NCBI GenBank assembly: GCA_910575055.1
Contig: CAJTDC010000001.1
Span: forward strand, 609,608-673,607
Source: Clostridia bacterium
GTDB taxonomy: Bacteria > Bacillota > Clostridia > Lachnospirales > Anaerotignaceae
Direction: 5' to 3'
Length of the DNA stretch: 64,000 nt
The notes beneath the pieces are model-generated. The model did no database searches. It saw only the letters and a program-made list of their open reading frames with translations, and was not told where the DNA came from. Made by a program: the position numbers and the translations under genes. Below, piece after piece: positions 57,444 through 64,000 of the stretch. The first letter of the stretch is position 1, and the number at the start of each line of letters is the position of its first letter.

Positions 57444-58943
57444 TTATACAACACTGTCACTAATGCTGTTAGCCGTGTTGTTTTGTCTGTTAGCTTTTCT
57501 ATTTTTGGCACATTTGAGTGTTAATACAGCCCAAACGAGTGTAAAAATAGCTCCACAAACATAAGCAATGTTAATAGGTACATTCAAACCAATTTTAGCA
57601 TTGATAATGAATGTGGATATAATGAAAGCATAAAACATACCTGGTATTAAACTAATAATATAGTTTTTACTTCTTTCATAGAGATAAACAGTTATCATAG
57701 CAAATGCAAATATTGCTATAGTTTGATTTGCAAATGCAAAGTATCTCCATAAAATATTGAAACCGCTTGCACTTACTTTTGCAAATACAAGTATTGCAGC
57801 ACAAATAATAAATATAATACCAGATAATGTAACACGATTAGACTTTTTGGATTGGTCATAATGTAAATATTCTGCTACCATCAATCTAAGAGAACGAAGT
57901 GCTGTATCACCGGAAGTAATTGGTAGTACAATGATACCAACAATGGCGATGATACCACCTATAGAACCTAATAAATCTCTTGCGACAAGAGTGATAACAG
58001 AAGCAGTACCTGCTACACTCATATCTACACTTGTAATCGCACCATTTTGTATTTTAGCATAAATACCCATAGAAGCAGCTGCCCAAATCATAGCAATGAA
58101 ACCTTCTAATATCATCATATTGTAAAATGTCATTCTGCCTTCTCTTTCACTTGTTACAGAACGTGCAATCAATGTTGCTTGTGTAGCATGAAAACCAGAT
58201 GTGATACCACAGGCTACTGTAACAAAAAATATAGGTAATATTGGAGAACCATCATGTAATGAAAAAAATGATAATGTTTCTGAAGTCAATGCAGTTAATT
58301 CATATCCCTGTACAAATATACCAAAAAATACACCAATAGCAGAGAGCAAAAGTATAATACCAAATATGGGGTAAACTCTGCCTATAATGGCATCAATAGG
58401 GAATAATGTTGCAATTAAGTAGTAAATAAAAATAATAGCATATACAATCCATACTACAGGATTTGTAACAACATTTTCTGTACCAATTAAACCAACAATT
58501 AAATCACCTGGTGTGTAAACAAATACAGCACCAACTAAAAGCATAAGTAAACAAACAAAAACATTGTATACATTGAAAGTTTTGTTACCCAAATATTTAT
58601 GTATTAAAGCAGGCATTTGTTTACCGTCTTCACGTAAACATACCATACCACACATATAATCGTGTAAAGAACCAGAAAGCACACAGCCAATAGGAATAAG
58701 CAAAAATGCAATAGGTCCAAACAATATACCTTGTATTGGGCCTAATATTGGTCCTGTACCTGCAATATTGAGTAGTTCAATCAATGAATTTTTCCATTTG
58801 TTCATAGGAACGAAGTCTACACCATCGTTCATAGTGATGGCAGGGGTTTCTCTGTCATCAGGGCCGAATACTTTGTCACAATATTTTCCATAAAAAATAC
58901 CGCCTACAAAAAGTATTACAAGACCGATTAAAAATGTAGTCAT
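57444..58943 (-). CDS. cstA: CstA-family carbon-starvation transporter
   Basis: A polytopic membrane protein of 499 residues with 13-16 hydrophobic segments. Family landmarks are GPDDRETPAITMNDGVDFVP near the start, NIAGTGPILGPIQGILFGP, HDYMCGMVCLREDGKQMPA and TSGFHATQATLIARSVTSE. E. coli CstA is about 700 residues; this shorter form is common in Clostridia. Relatives move peptides or pyruvate. The ATG has GGAGAG upstream. A long inverted repeat (58969-59059) covers its promoter region. Confidence 0.9.
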   Translation of the reverse strand: MTTFLIGLVILFVGGIFYGKYCDKVFGPDDRETPAITMNDGVDFVPMNKWKNSLIELLNIAGTGPILGPIQGILFGPIAFLLIPIGCVLSGSLHDYMCGMVCLREDGKQMPALIHKYLGNKTFNVYNVFVCLLMLLVGAVFVYTPGDLIVGLIGTENVVTNPVVWIVYAIIFIYYLIATLFPIDAIIGRVYPIFGIILLLSAIGVFFGIFVQGYELTALTSETLSFFSLHDGSPILPIFFVTVACGITSGFHATQATLIARSVTSEREGRMTFYNMMILEGFIAMIWAAASMGIYAKIQNGAITSVDMSVAGTASVITLVARDLLGSIGGIIAIVGIIVLPITSGDTALRSLRLMVAEYLHYDQSKKSNRVTLSGIIFIICAAILVFAKVSASGFNILWRYFAFANQTIAIFAFAMITVYLYERSKNYIISLIPGMFYAFIISTFIINAKIGLNVPINIAYVCGAIFTLVWAVLTLKCAKNRKANRQNNTANSISDSVV

Positions 58944-58968
58944 AAAAATACTCTCCTTTCTTTTATTA

Positions 58969-59059
58969 AGTGAGTACTTTTTGAAATTTTTCAGTATAAA
59001 TAATGTTATGTATATTATAATTTCTTTTACTACTTACTACTGAAAGAAAGTACCTCACT
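58969..59059. repeat. Long interrupted inverted repeat in the cstA upstream region
   Basis: AGTGAGTACTTT (58969-58980) pairs with AAAGTACCTCACT (59047-59059) with one bulged base. Inside it TTTCAGTA (58989-58996) pairs exactly with TACTGAAA (59038-59045). The enclosed DNA contains a leftward TATAAT (complement of 59014-59019). It could be a double operator or a leader RNA hairpin. Confidence 0.75.
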
Positions 59060-59583
59060 GTCGTGCTAAAGTATAGTACCCTAAAAACAATTTTTCAAGT
59101 TCAAAATTGCATAAAAATGAAAGCTGTTTTTTATCATAAACAATATTATAATATGTTAAAAATGCACTATATATTAAACAATAAAATAATAATATTTGTA
59201 GAAATTTTGTTTGTTTTTTTATAAAAAATAGCAGAATAAAATAAAAAATATTTTTTTTGCGTGAAATATAATATAAATAAAATTTTATTTTGAATAATTT
59301 ATTTATGTAATATACATAGTGAAATAATAAAGTAGTCAAAGTAATTATGTTAATAAAATATAAAAAATATATTTTAAAATTGTATTTGTCAAACAATAAA
59401 ATATGGTAAACAGTATGTATGCAGAAATAGAAAAACTGTAAACATTTTCGTAAAAAATGTATGCAGAAAAATTATCAAAATGTAATGTAAAATAAAAGTA
59501 AAAATGCCATTATTGCTATAAAAAACAACACTTTGAGGCTATGCAAACAATCAAAAATGGATAATAAAAATCTCTTTGTGTGG

Positions 59584-59697
59584 AAAAAACAAAAAAAGAA
59601 AAAAGAAAAAGAACCAAAAAGAAAAAAGAAAAAAAGAAAAAGAAAAATATATAAAAAGAAAAAGAAAGCCCAGTCGGGTGACTGGGAGTGTGTTTTT
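59584..59697 (+). other. A/G-rich tract ending in a strong hairpin
   Basis: Bases 59584-59668 are almost only A and G, in AAAAAG-like units with few C/T interruptions. The perfect hairpin CCCAGTC (59669-59675), loop GGGT, GACTGGG (59680-59686) follows, then GTGTGTTTTT. The hairpin plus T-run looks like a terminator for rightward transcription, although no gene is upstream. Confidence 0.6.
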
Positions 59698-59810
59698 CAA
59701 TATGAGACTTTTTGAGACTTTACTGCTTCTATACTAACAATAACTTTACTTTACTTTTACTAAAAACAAATTGATATTGTACACAACAACAGAAATACTA
59801 CGGAAAAGCA

Positions 59811-59839
59811 TTGCATAGTACAAATAGAAATGATATAAT
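59811..59839 (+). promoter_or_regulatory. uraA promoter
   Basis: TTGCAT (59811-59816), 17 bases, perfect TATAAT (59834-59839). The leader to the TTG start is about 45 bases, too short for a PyrR attenuator, and I see no PyrR-binding loop. Confidence 0.65.
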
Positions 59840-59892
59840 TTTTCAAAAGTGTTTGTACTTTCTTTACTAGACAAATAGAGGAGGGCATCAAA

Positions 59893-61158
59893 TTGGAGAA
59901 AAAACGTATTATTCAGGTAGAAGAAAAGGTTCCGGTATCGTTGTTAATCCCACTAAGTATACAACATATGTTTGCTATGTTTGGGGCATCGGTGTTAGTA
60001 CCTTTTCTTTTTGGAATTCATTCTGCTATAGTGTTATTTATGAATGGTGTAGGAACATTGCTTTTTATATGGATAACAAAAGGAAAATCTCCTGCCTATT
60101 TGGGTTCTAGTTTTGCATTTTTAGCACCAGGTGCAGTAGTTATTGAACAGTTTGGTTATCAATATGCTTTAGGTGCATTTGTAGCAGTAGGATTTTGTGG
60201 TTGTATATTGTCTTTTATAATATATAAATTTGGTTCTGATTGGATAGATGTGGTATTACCTCCCGCAGCAATGGGACCTGTTGTGGCATTGATAGGCTTA
60301 GAATTGGCAGCTACGGCAGCGAGTAATGCAGGGCTTTTGCCAGCAGAGGGAGAAAGTATTTCTTCAAGTAATGCTATTGTGTTTTTTGTAACAATAGTAG
60401 TAGCAGTGTTTGGCTCGGTAATGTTTAAAAAATTTTTGTCAGTAATACCTATATTGATAGCAATGCTGTGTGGATATGGTGCAGCGATTGCCACACATAT
60501 GATAGATTTTGAAGCAGTAAAACAAGCACCAATATTTGCATTACCTCATTTTACTACAGCAAAATTTGATATTAATGCCATTATGATAATGTTGCCAGTG
60601 CTTTTGGTAATTAGTTCGGAACATATTGGACATCAGATTGTGACAGGAAAAGTAGTAGGAAGAAATTTGCTCAAAGAACCTGGGTTGCATCGTTCTCTTT
60701 TTGCAGATAATTTTTCAACAATGATTTCAGGTTTGATAGGTTCTGTACCCACTACAACATATGGAGAAAATATAGGCGTTATGGCAGTAACAAGAGTGTA
60801 TAGTGTGTATGTCATTGCAGGAGCAGCAGTGCTTTCTATTGTATGCTCTTTTATAGGAAAATTGTCTGCACTTATTGGTACAGTGCCTGGAGCAGTAATA
60901 GGAGGCATTTCTTTTTTGCTGTATGGTATGATAGGCACATCAGGTATACGTATATTAGTAGACTCTCATGTAGATTTTTCAAAATCACAAAATTTAATAT
61001 TAACTTCTGTAATATTTGTAACAGGGCTTTCTGGTGTCACAGTGAATTTAGGGAATGTACAGCTAAGTGGTATGATATTGGCTTGTATTGTAGGTATGAT
61101 ATTAAGTTTATTATTTCATATGCTTCATAAACTGCATATGACAAATGACGAGGAGTAA
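59893..61158 (+). CDS. uraA: Uracil/xanthine permease (NCS2 family, UraA-like)
   Basis: A 421-residue nucleobase:cation symporter with about 14 membrane segments. Diagnostic parts are SIQHMFAMFGASVLVPFLFG, YLGSSFAFLAPG, the transport-site stretch VVALIGLELAATAASNAG, SEHIGHQIVTGKVVGRNL and the NCS2 signature around PTTTYGENIGVMAVTRVYS. Uracil is the most likely substrate. The start is TTG at 59893 with GGAGGG 8 bases upstream. It is followed after 8 bases by the AlkD-like gene. Confidence 0.92.
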   Translation: MEKKRIIQVEEKVPVSLLIPLSIQHMFAMFGASVLVPFLFGIHSAIVLFMNGVGTLLFIWITKGKSPAYLGSSFAFLAPGAVVIEQFGYQYALGAFVAVGFCGCILSFIIYKFGSDWIDVVLPPAAMGPVVALIGLELAATAASNAGLLPAEGESISSSNAIVFFVTIVVAVFGSVMFKKFLSVIPILIAMLCGYGAAIATHMIDFEAVKQAPIFALPHFTTAKFDINAIMIMLPVLLVISSEHIGHQIVTGKVVGRNLLKEPGLHRSLFADNFSTMISGLIGSVPTTTYGENIGVMAVTRVYSVYVIAGAAVLSIVCSFIGKLSALIGTVPGAVIGGISFLLYGMIGTSGIRILVDSHVDFSKSQNLILTSVIFVTGLSGVTVNLGNVQLSGMILACIVGMILSLLFHMLHKLHMTNDEE

Positions 61159-61166
61159 ATGTTATT

Positions 61167-61895
61167 ATGGACTATGTAAAACAAAACTGGACAAGCAAAG
61201 AACAAAAAGAATTAAAATGTACATTGCAACAAATGGCGGAGCCTAAATATAAAGAATTTAATGAAAAAATTGTAAAAGGCAAATTGAAAATGCTAGGTAT
61301 TAGAATACCTGTATTAAGGAAAATTGCCAAAGAGATTGTGAAAGGTAATTTTAAAGAATTTATAAAAACTTGTATTCCTGTATATCATGAAGAATTGCTT
61401 TTGTTGGGTATTGTAATTGCATCAAGTGATATGGAATATAACGATTTTAAAATGGAAATGAATGATTTTGTAAAAAGAATAGAAAATTGGGCAGCCTGTG
61501 ATACATTTTGTAGTAGTATCAAAAAACAAATAAATAAAAATAAAAAAGAATATTGGAATGATATGACATTGTATTTGCGTTCTAAAAATAATTGGATAAT
61601 AAGAGTAGCACTAGTGAGTATGTTGCAATATTATTTAGAAGAAGAATATATTCAAAAAGTGCTGCAACGTTGTGATAGTGTAAAAAGTGATTTTTATTAT
61701 GTAAAAGTGGCACAAGCGTGGTTAATTGCAGAAGCATATATAAAATGTAAACAACAGACAATAGTGTATTTAAAAAAATCTTCATTAGATAAATGGACAT
61801 TTAATAAAGCAATACAAAAAATTTGTGAGTCAAATAGAGTATCTATAGAAGAAAAAGAAGAATTAAAAAAATTAAAAAAAGAAAATAAGGAGTAA
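61167..61895 (+). CDS. AlkD-like DNA alkylation repair protein
   Basis: A 242-residue all-helical HEAT-like repeat protein of the DNA alkylation repair family. Family features are AEPKYKEFNEKIVKGKLKMLGIRIP near the start, HEELLLLGIVIA, IENWAACDTFCSSIKK and NNWIIRVALVSMLQYY. AlkD excises N3- and N7-alkylpurines without base flipping; many short Firmicutes relatives are untested. It lies between uraA and the flavodoxin-like gene with small gaps, so it is probably cotranscribed. Confidence 0.85.
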   Translation: MDYVKQNWTSKEQKELKCTLQQMAEPKYKEFNEKIVKGKLKMLGIRIPVLRKIAKEIVKGNFKEFIKTCIPVYHEELLLLGIVIASSDMEYNDFKMEMNDFVKRIENWAACDTFCSSIKKQINKNKKEYWNDMTLYLRSKNNWIIRVALVSMLQYYLEEEYIQKVLQRCDSVKSDFYYVKVAQAWLIAEAYIKCKQQTIVYLKKSSLDKWTFNKAIQKICESNRVSIEEKEELKKLKKENKE

Positions 61896-61901
61896 AAAAA
61901 T

Positions 61902-62672
61902 ATGAAAAAAGTAGTTGCAGCTTATTTTAGTCCTACAGGAAACTCTAAAAAGTATGTAACATTGTTAGCAGAAAAAATAGATATACCATTTGATACATTA
62001 GATTTCACTAAAAAAGAAAATAGAAGAAATGATGTTGTATTTTCAAAAGAAAGTATTGTACTATTTTCTGCACCAGTATATGCAGGGAGATTGCCTAATA
62101 TAAATTTGTTTGATAATGTAAAAGGAAATGGAGCATATGCTGTTTGTATAGTAACATATGGAAATAGAGAATATGATGATGCTCTTTTAGAATTGAAAAA
62201 TATTTGTGAACAAAAAGGGTTTCAAGTAGTTGCAGCAGCAGCTTTTATAGGAGAACATACTTATAGTGAATATGTAGGAGCAAATAGGCCAAATGAACAA
62301 GATGATTTAAAAATAGAGGAATTAGCAGAGTATATTAAAAGTGGTATATCAAAAAATTGTTTTGAAGGTAATAAATTACAAGTAAAAGGAAATGAAAAAT
62401 ATTGTGAGCATAAAGCGATACCACTTATACCACAACCGAATGAAAAATGTAGTCAGTGTGGAAGCTGTGCTAGAAAATGTCCTGTAGGAGCGATTGATGA
62501 AAAAACATTACTGTCAGACAGTACAAAATGTATTAGCTGTTTTGCTTGTGTAAAGTGTTGTACGAAAAAGGCAAGAGAAGTAAATAATAATATGTATTTT
62601 CAATTAGTAAATATGTTAGAAAAAAATTTAAAAGATGTAGAAAAAGAAGCAGAAATATTTTTATTAAAGTGA
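61902..62672 (+). CDS. EFR1-type flavodoxin-like/ferredoxin protein
   Basis: A 256-residue fused redox protein. The N-terminal flavodoxin-like domain has YFSPTGNSKKYVTLLAEKI (FMN phosphate loop), FSAPVYAGRLPN and VTYGNREYDDALLELKN. The C-terminus carries two [4Fe-4S] motifs, CSQCGSCARKCPVGAI and CISCFACVKCC. It would pass electrons between FMN and clusters in the cytoplasm. The physiological partner is unknown. A GGAG site precedes the ATG, 6 bases after the AlkD-like gene. Confidence 0.88.
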   Translation: MKKVVAAYFSPTGNSKKYVTLLAEKIDIPFDTLDFTKKENRRNDVVFSKESIVLFSAPVYAGRLPNINLFDNVKGNGAYAVCIVTYGNREYDDALLELKNICEQKGFQVVAAAAFIGEHTYSEYVGANRPNEQDDLKIEELAEYIKSGISKNCFEGNKLQVKGNEKYCEHKAIPLIPQPNEKCSQCGSCARKCPVGAIDEKTLLSDSTKCISCFACVKCCTKKAREVNNNMYFQLVNMLEKNLKDVEKEAEIFLLK

Positions 62673-62687
62673 AAAAGGGAAAGTGTT

Positions 62688-63206
62688 ATGAAAAAATATG
62701 TTGTGATTATCAATGGTAAGGGTGGTGTAGGAAAGGATACATTATGTGATATAGTTTCTAAAAAATATTGTGTAAATAATGTATCTTCTATTACGCCAAT
62801 AAAACAAATTGCTCAAATAGGGGGCTGGAAAGGGGAAAAAGAAAATAAAGACAGAAAGTTTTTGGCAGATTTGAAAAAATTGTTTGTAGAGTATAATGAT
62901 TTGCCTTTTTGCTATTTAAAGGAAGAAATGAATTTATTTTTGCAAAAAGAACAAAATGTGCTTTTTGTACATATTAGAGAAATAGAGGAAATAAAAAAGT
63001 TTTTAGAATATGCTTTGAGCAAAGGTGTGTTGTGTAAAACGCTTCTTGTTACAAGAAAACAAGAACAAAATAAAATTTATGGCAATGAAGCAGATGATAT
63101 GGCAGAACAGTATTCCTATGATGCAGTGTATCATAATGATATGCCTTTAGAACAAGCAGAAAAAGATTTTATGTTATTTTTTGAAAAAAATGTATTACAA
63201 TGCTAA
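62688..63206 (+). CDS. P-loop kinase-like protein of unknown substrate
   Basis: A 172-residue protein with a Walker A motif INGKGGVGKDTLCDIV at the N-terminus. The D after GK resembles nucleoside/deoxynucleoside monophosphate kinases (GxGKD) more than ATPases of the ParA type. Later parts include FLADLKKLFVEYNDLP and LFVHIREIEEIKKF, a Walker B-like strand with H-x-R-E. A lid-like RKQEQNKIYGNEADD segment follows, then a YDAVYHNDMPLEQA end. I know similar uncharacterised proteins in gut Firmicutes but no function. It is last in the uraA cluster, before the rRNA promoters. Confidence 0.75.
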   Translation: MKKYVVIINGKGGVGKDTLCDIVSKKYCVNNVSSITPIKQIAQIGGWKGEKENKDRKFLADLKKLFVEYNDLPFCYLKEEMNLFLQKEQNVLFVHIREIEEIKKFLEYALSKGVLCKTLLVTRKQEQNKIYGNEADDMAEQYSYDAVYHNDMPLEQAEKDFMLFFEKNVLQC

Positions 63207-63260
63207 GAAATGTGCATACTGATGATAGATAAAAATTTTTTAAAAAAATGAAAAAAAGTG

Positions 63261-63289
63261 TTGCAAAAGCAAAAAAGATGTGGTATAGT
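63261..63289 (+). promoter_or_regulatory. rrn promoter P1
   Basis: TTGCAA (63261-63266), 17 bases, TATAGT (63284-63289), with an extended -10 TGG just upstream. An A-rich tract precedes the -35. Confidence 0.75.
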
Positions 63290-63363
63290 ATAAAACGTTC
63301 TTGCTAAGAGAGCAGGAAACTGCTGGGAAGCAGAAAAAATGATTTAAAAAAATAAAAAAATGC

Positions 63364-63391
63364 TTGACAAGCAGAAAAAAGAGAGTATAAT
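63364..63391 (+). promoter_or_regulatory. rrn promoter P2
   Basis: Perfect TTGACA (63364-63369), 16 bases, perfect TATAAT (63386-63391). It is the closest match to consensus in the window. Confidence 0.88.
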
Positions 63392-63465
63392 AAATACTCG
63401 TGACTGCCACAAAAGCAGCAAACAAAAAAGCACTAAAAAAATATAAAAAAAAGTAAAAAAAGTGC

Positions 63466-63494
63466 TTGACAAAACAAAATATCAATGATAAAAT
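63466..63494 (+). promoter_or_regulatory. rrn promoter P3
   Basis: Perfect TTGACA (63466-63471), 17 bases, TAAAAT (63489-63494), with an A-rich upstream element. The hexamer and the preceding GTGC repeat the layout of P2 about 102 bases earlier. Confidence 0.82.
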
Positions 63495-63657
63495 AATTGA
63501 TGTCGATTTCGAAAGAAGTCGAAAAAAGGAAATAAATTGATCCTTGAAAACTGAACAGTTAAGAAATAAAACACAACCCAAGTCTATTCAAATTTTTTGT
63601 AGATTTTTAGAAAAAAATCTAATATAAAAAAGTCAGAGTAATCTGAGACGAGGATTT

Positions 63658-64000
<343 letters not shown>

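Larger units (their letters stand above)
58944..59892. other. 949-base gene-free region between cstA and uraA
   Basis: Four things are visible: the inverted repeat 58969-59059; about 450 bases of extremely AT-rich DNA (59060-59520) whose only frames are low-complexity; an A/G tract with a hairpin (59584-59697); and the uraA promoter (59811-59839). The two open frames here (leftward 59055-59396, rightward 59533-59715) have unnatural composition and no convincing start signals. Confidence 0.7.
63207..63657 (+). promoter_or_regulatory. rRNA operon promoter and leader region
   Basis: This 451-base gap contains no gene. It has three stacked sigma-A-type promoters (listed separately), A-rich upstream elements, and a leader containing CCTTGAAAACTGAACAG at about 63542, a sequence common in clostridial rRNA leaders and spacers. 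TCGATTTC/GAAGTCGA near 63505 can form a small hairpin. Confidence 0.85.

Noticed and set aside
59055..59396. Leftward 113-residue open frame
   Set aside because: Composition is almost only F, Y, I, L, K and N, as expected from extremely AT-rich DNA. It has no good ribosome-binding site and resembles no protein family.
59533..59715. Rightward 60-residue lysine-rich open frame
   Set aside because: It is simply the A/G tract translated. There is no ribosome-binding site, and the frame runs through the terminator-like hairpin.
59716..59892. PyrR attenuator before uraA
   Set aside because: I looked for the PyrR-binding loop and an antiterminator/terminator pair; neither is present and the transcript leader is too short.

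Overview
The window is a very AT-rich chromosomal segment of a Gram-positive anaerobe of the class Clostridia. The evidence is low-GC coding, AGGAGG-type ribosome-binding sites with frequent TTG and GTG starts, the order rpmH-rnpA-yidD-yidC-jag-mnmE-mnmG-rsmG-noc, and a 16S rRNA 5' end of clostridial (probably Lachnospirales) type. It spans the replication origin. Apart from two decayed genes and a few unrecognised small proteins, the content is housekeeping. I found no prophage, insertion sequence, CRISPR array, tRNA gene or convincing new multi-gene system.

Layout. (1) 1-7.9 kb, minus strand: mannitol use (mtlR-mtlA-mtlD) followed by the general PTS proteins HPr and enzyme I. (2) 8.2-9.4 kb, minus: a TfoX N-terminal-domain protein and proC. 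(3) 9.6-27.3 kb, mostly plus: metY; a leucine operon behind a T-box leader (leuA-leuC-leuD, a dead lipoprotein gene, leuB); a riboflavin operon behind an FMN riboswitch (ribD-ribE-ribBA-ribH); a DUF805 membrane protein; serine dehydratase (sdaAB-sdaAA); and methionine synthesis (metF, a separate reactivation-domain protein, metH). (4) 27.4-33.6 kb, minus: DUF4446 protein, parB, parA, dagK, argS and a small membrane protein, with four parS or parS-like sites. (5) 33.8-35.2 kb, plus: a hydrolase and a thioesterase. (6) 35.3-44.0 kb, minus: noc, rsmG, a frameshifted beta-helix surface-protein gene, mnmG, mnmE, jag, yidC, yidD, rnpA, rpmH.

(7) 44.2-46.2 kb is a bipartite oriC: 13 perfect DnaA boxes upstream of dnaA, and 8 more between dnaA and dnaN followed by a GC cluster, a CTA-repeat DnaA-trio and an AT-rich stretch. 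(8) 46.2-54.3 kb, plus: dnaN, an S4-domain protein, recF, gyrB, gyrA and a small alarmone synthetase. (9) 54.3-63.2 kb: an EamA-type protein, two-subunit fumarase, a GntR regulator, a CstA-family transporter, a uracil permease, an AlkD-like protein, a flavodoxin/ferredoxin protein and a P-loop kinase-like protein. (10) 63.2 kb to the end: three stacked promoters and the first part of a 16S rRNA gene.

Most genes point away from oriC on both arms, as expected for leading-strand coding. ParA, ParB, parS, Noc, DnaA and oriC together form the replication-segregation region. The biosynthetic operons are controlled by RNA elements (T-box, FMN riboswitch). HPr with a conserved Ser46 and a near-consensus cre site suggest CcpA-type carbon control of mannitol genes. 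All products are inferred from motifs and family resemblance read by eye; no searches were run.
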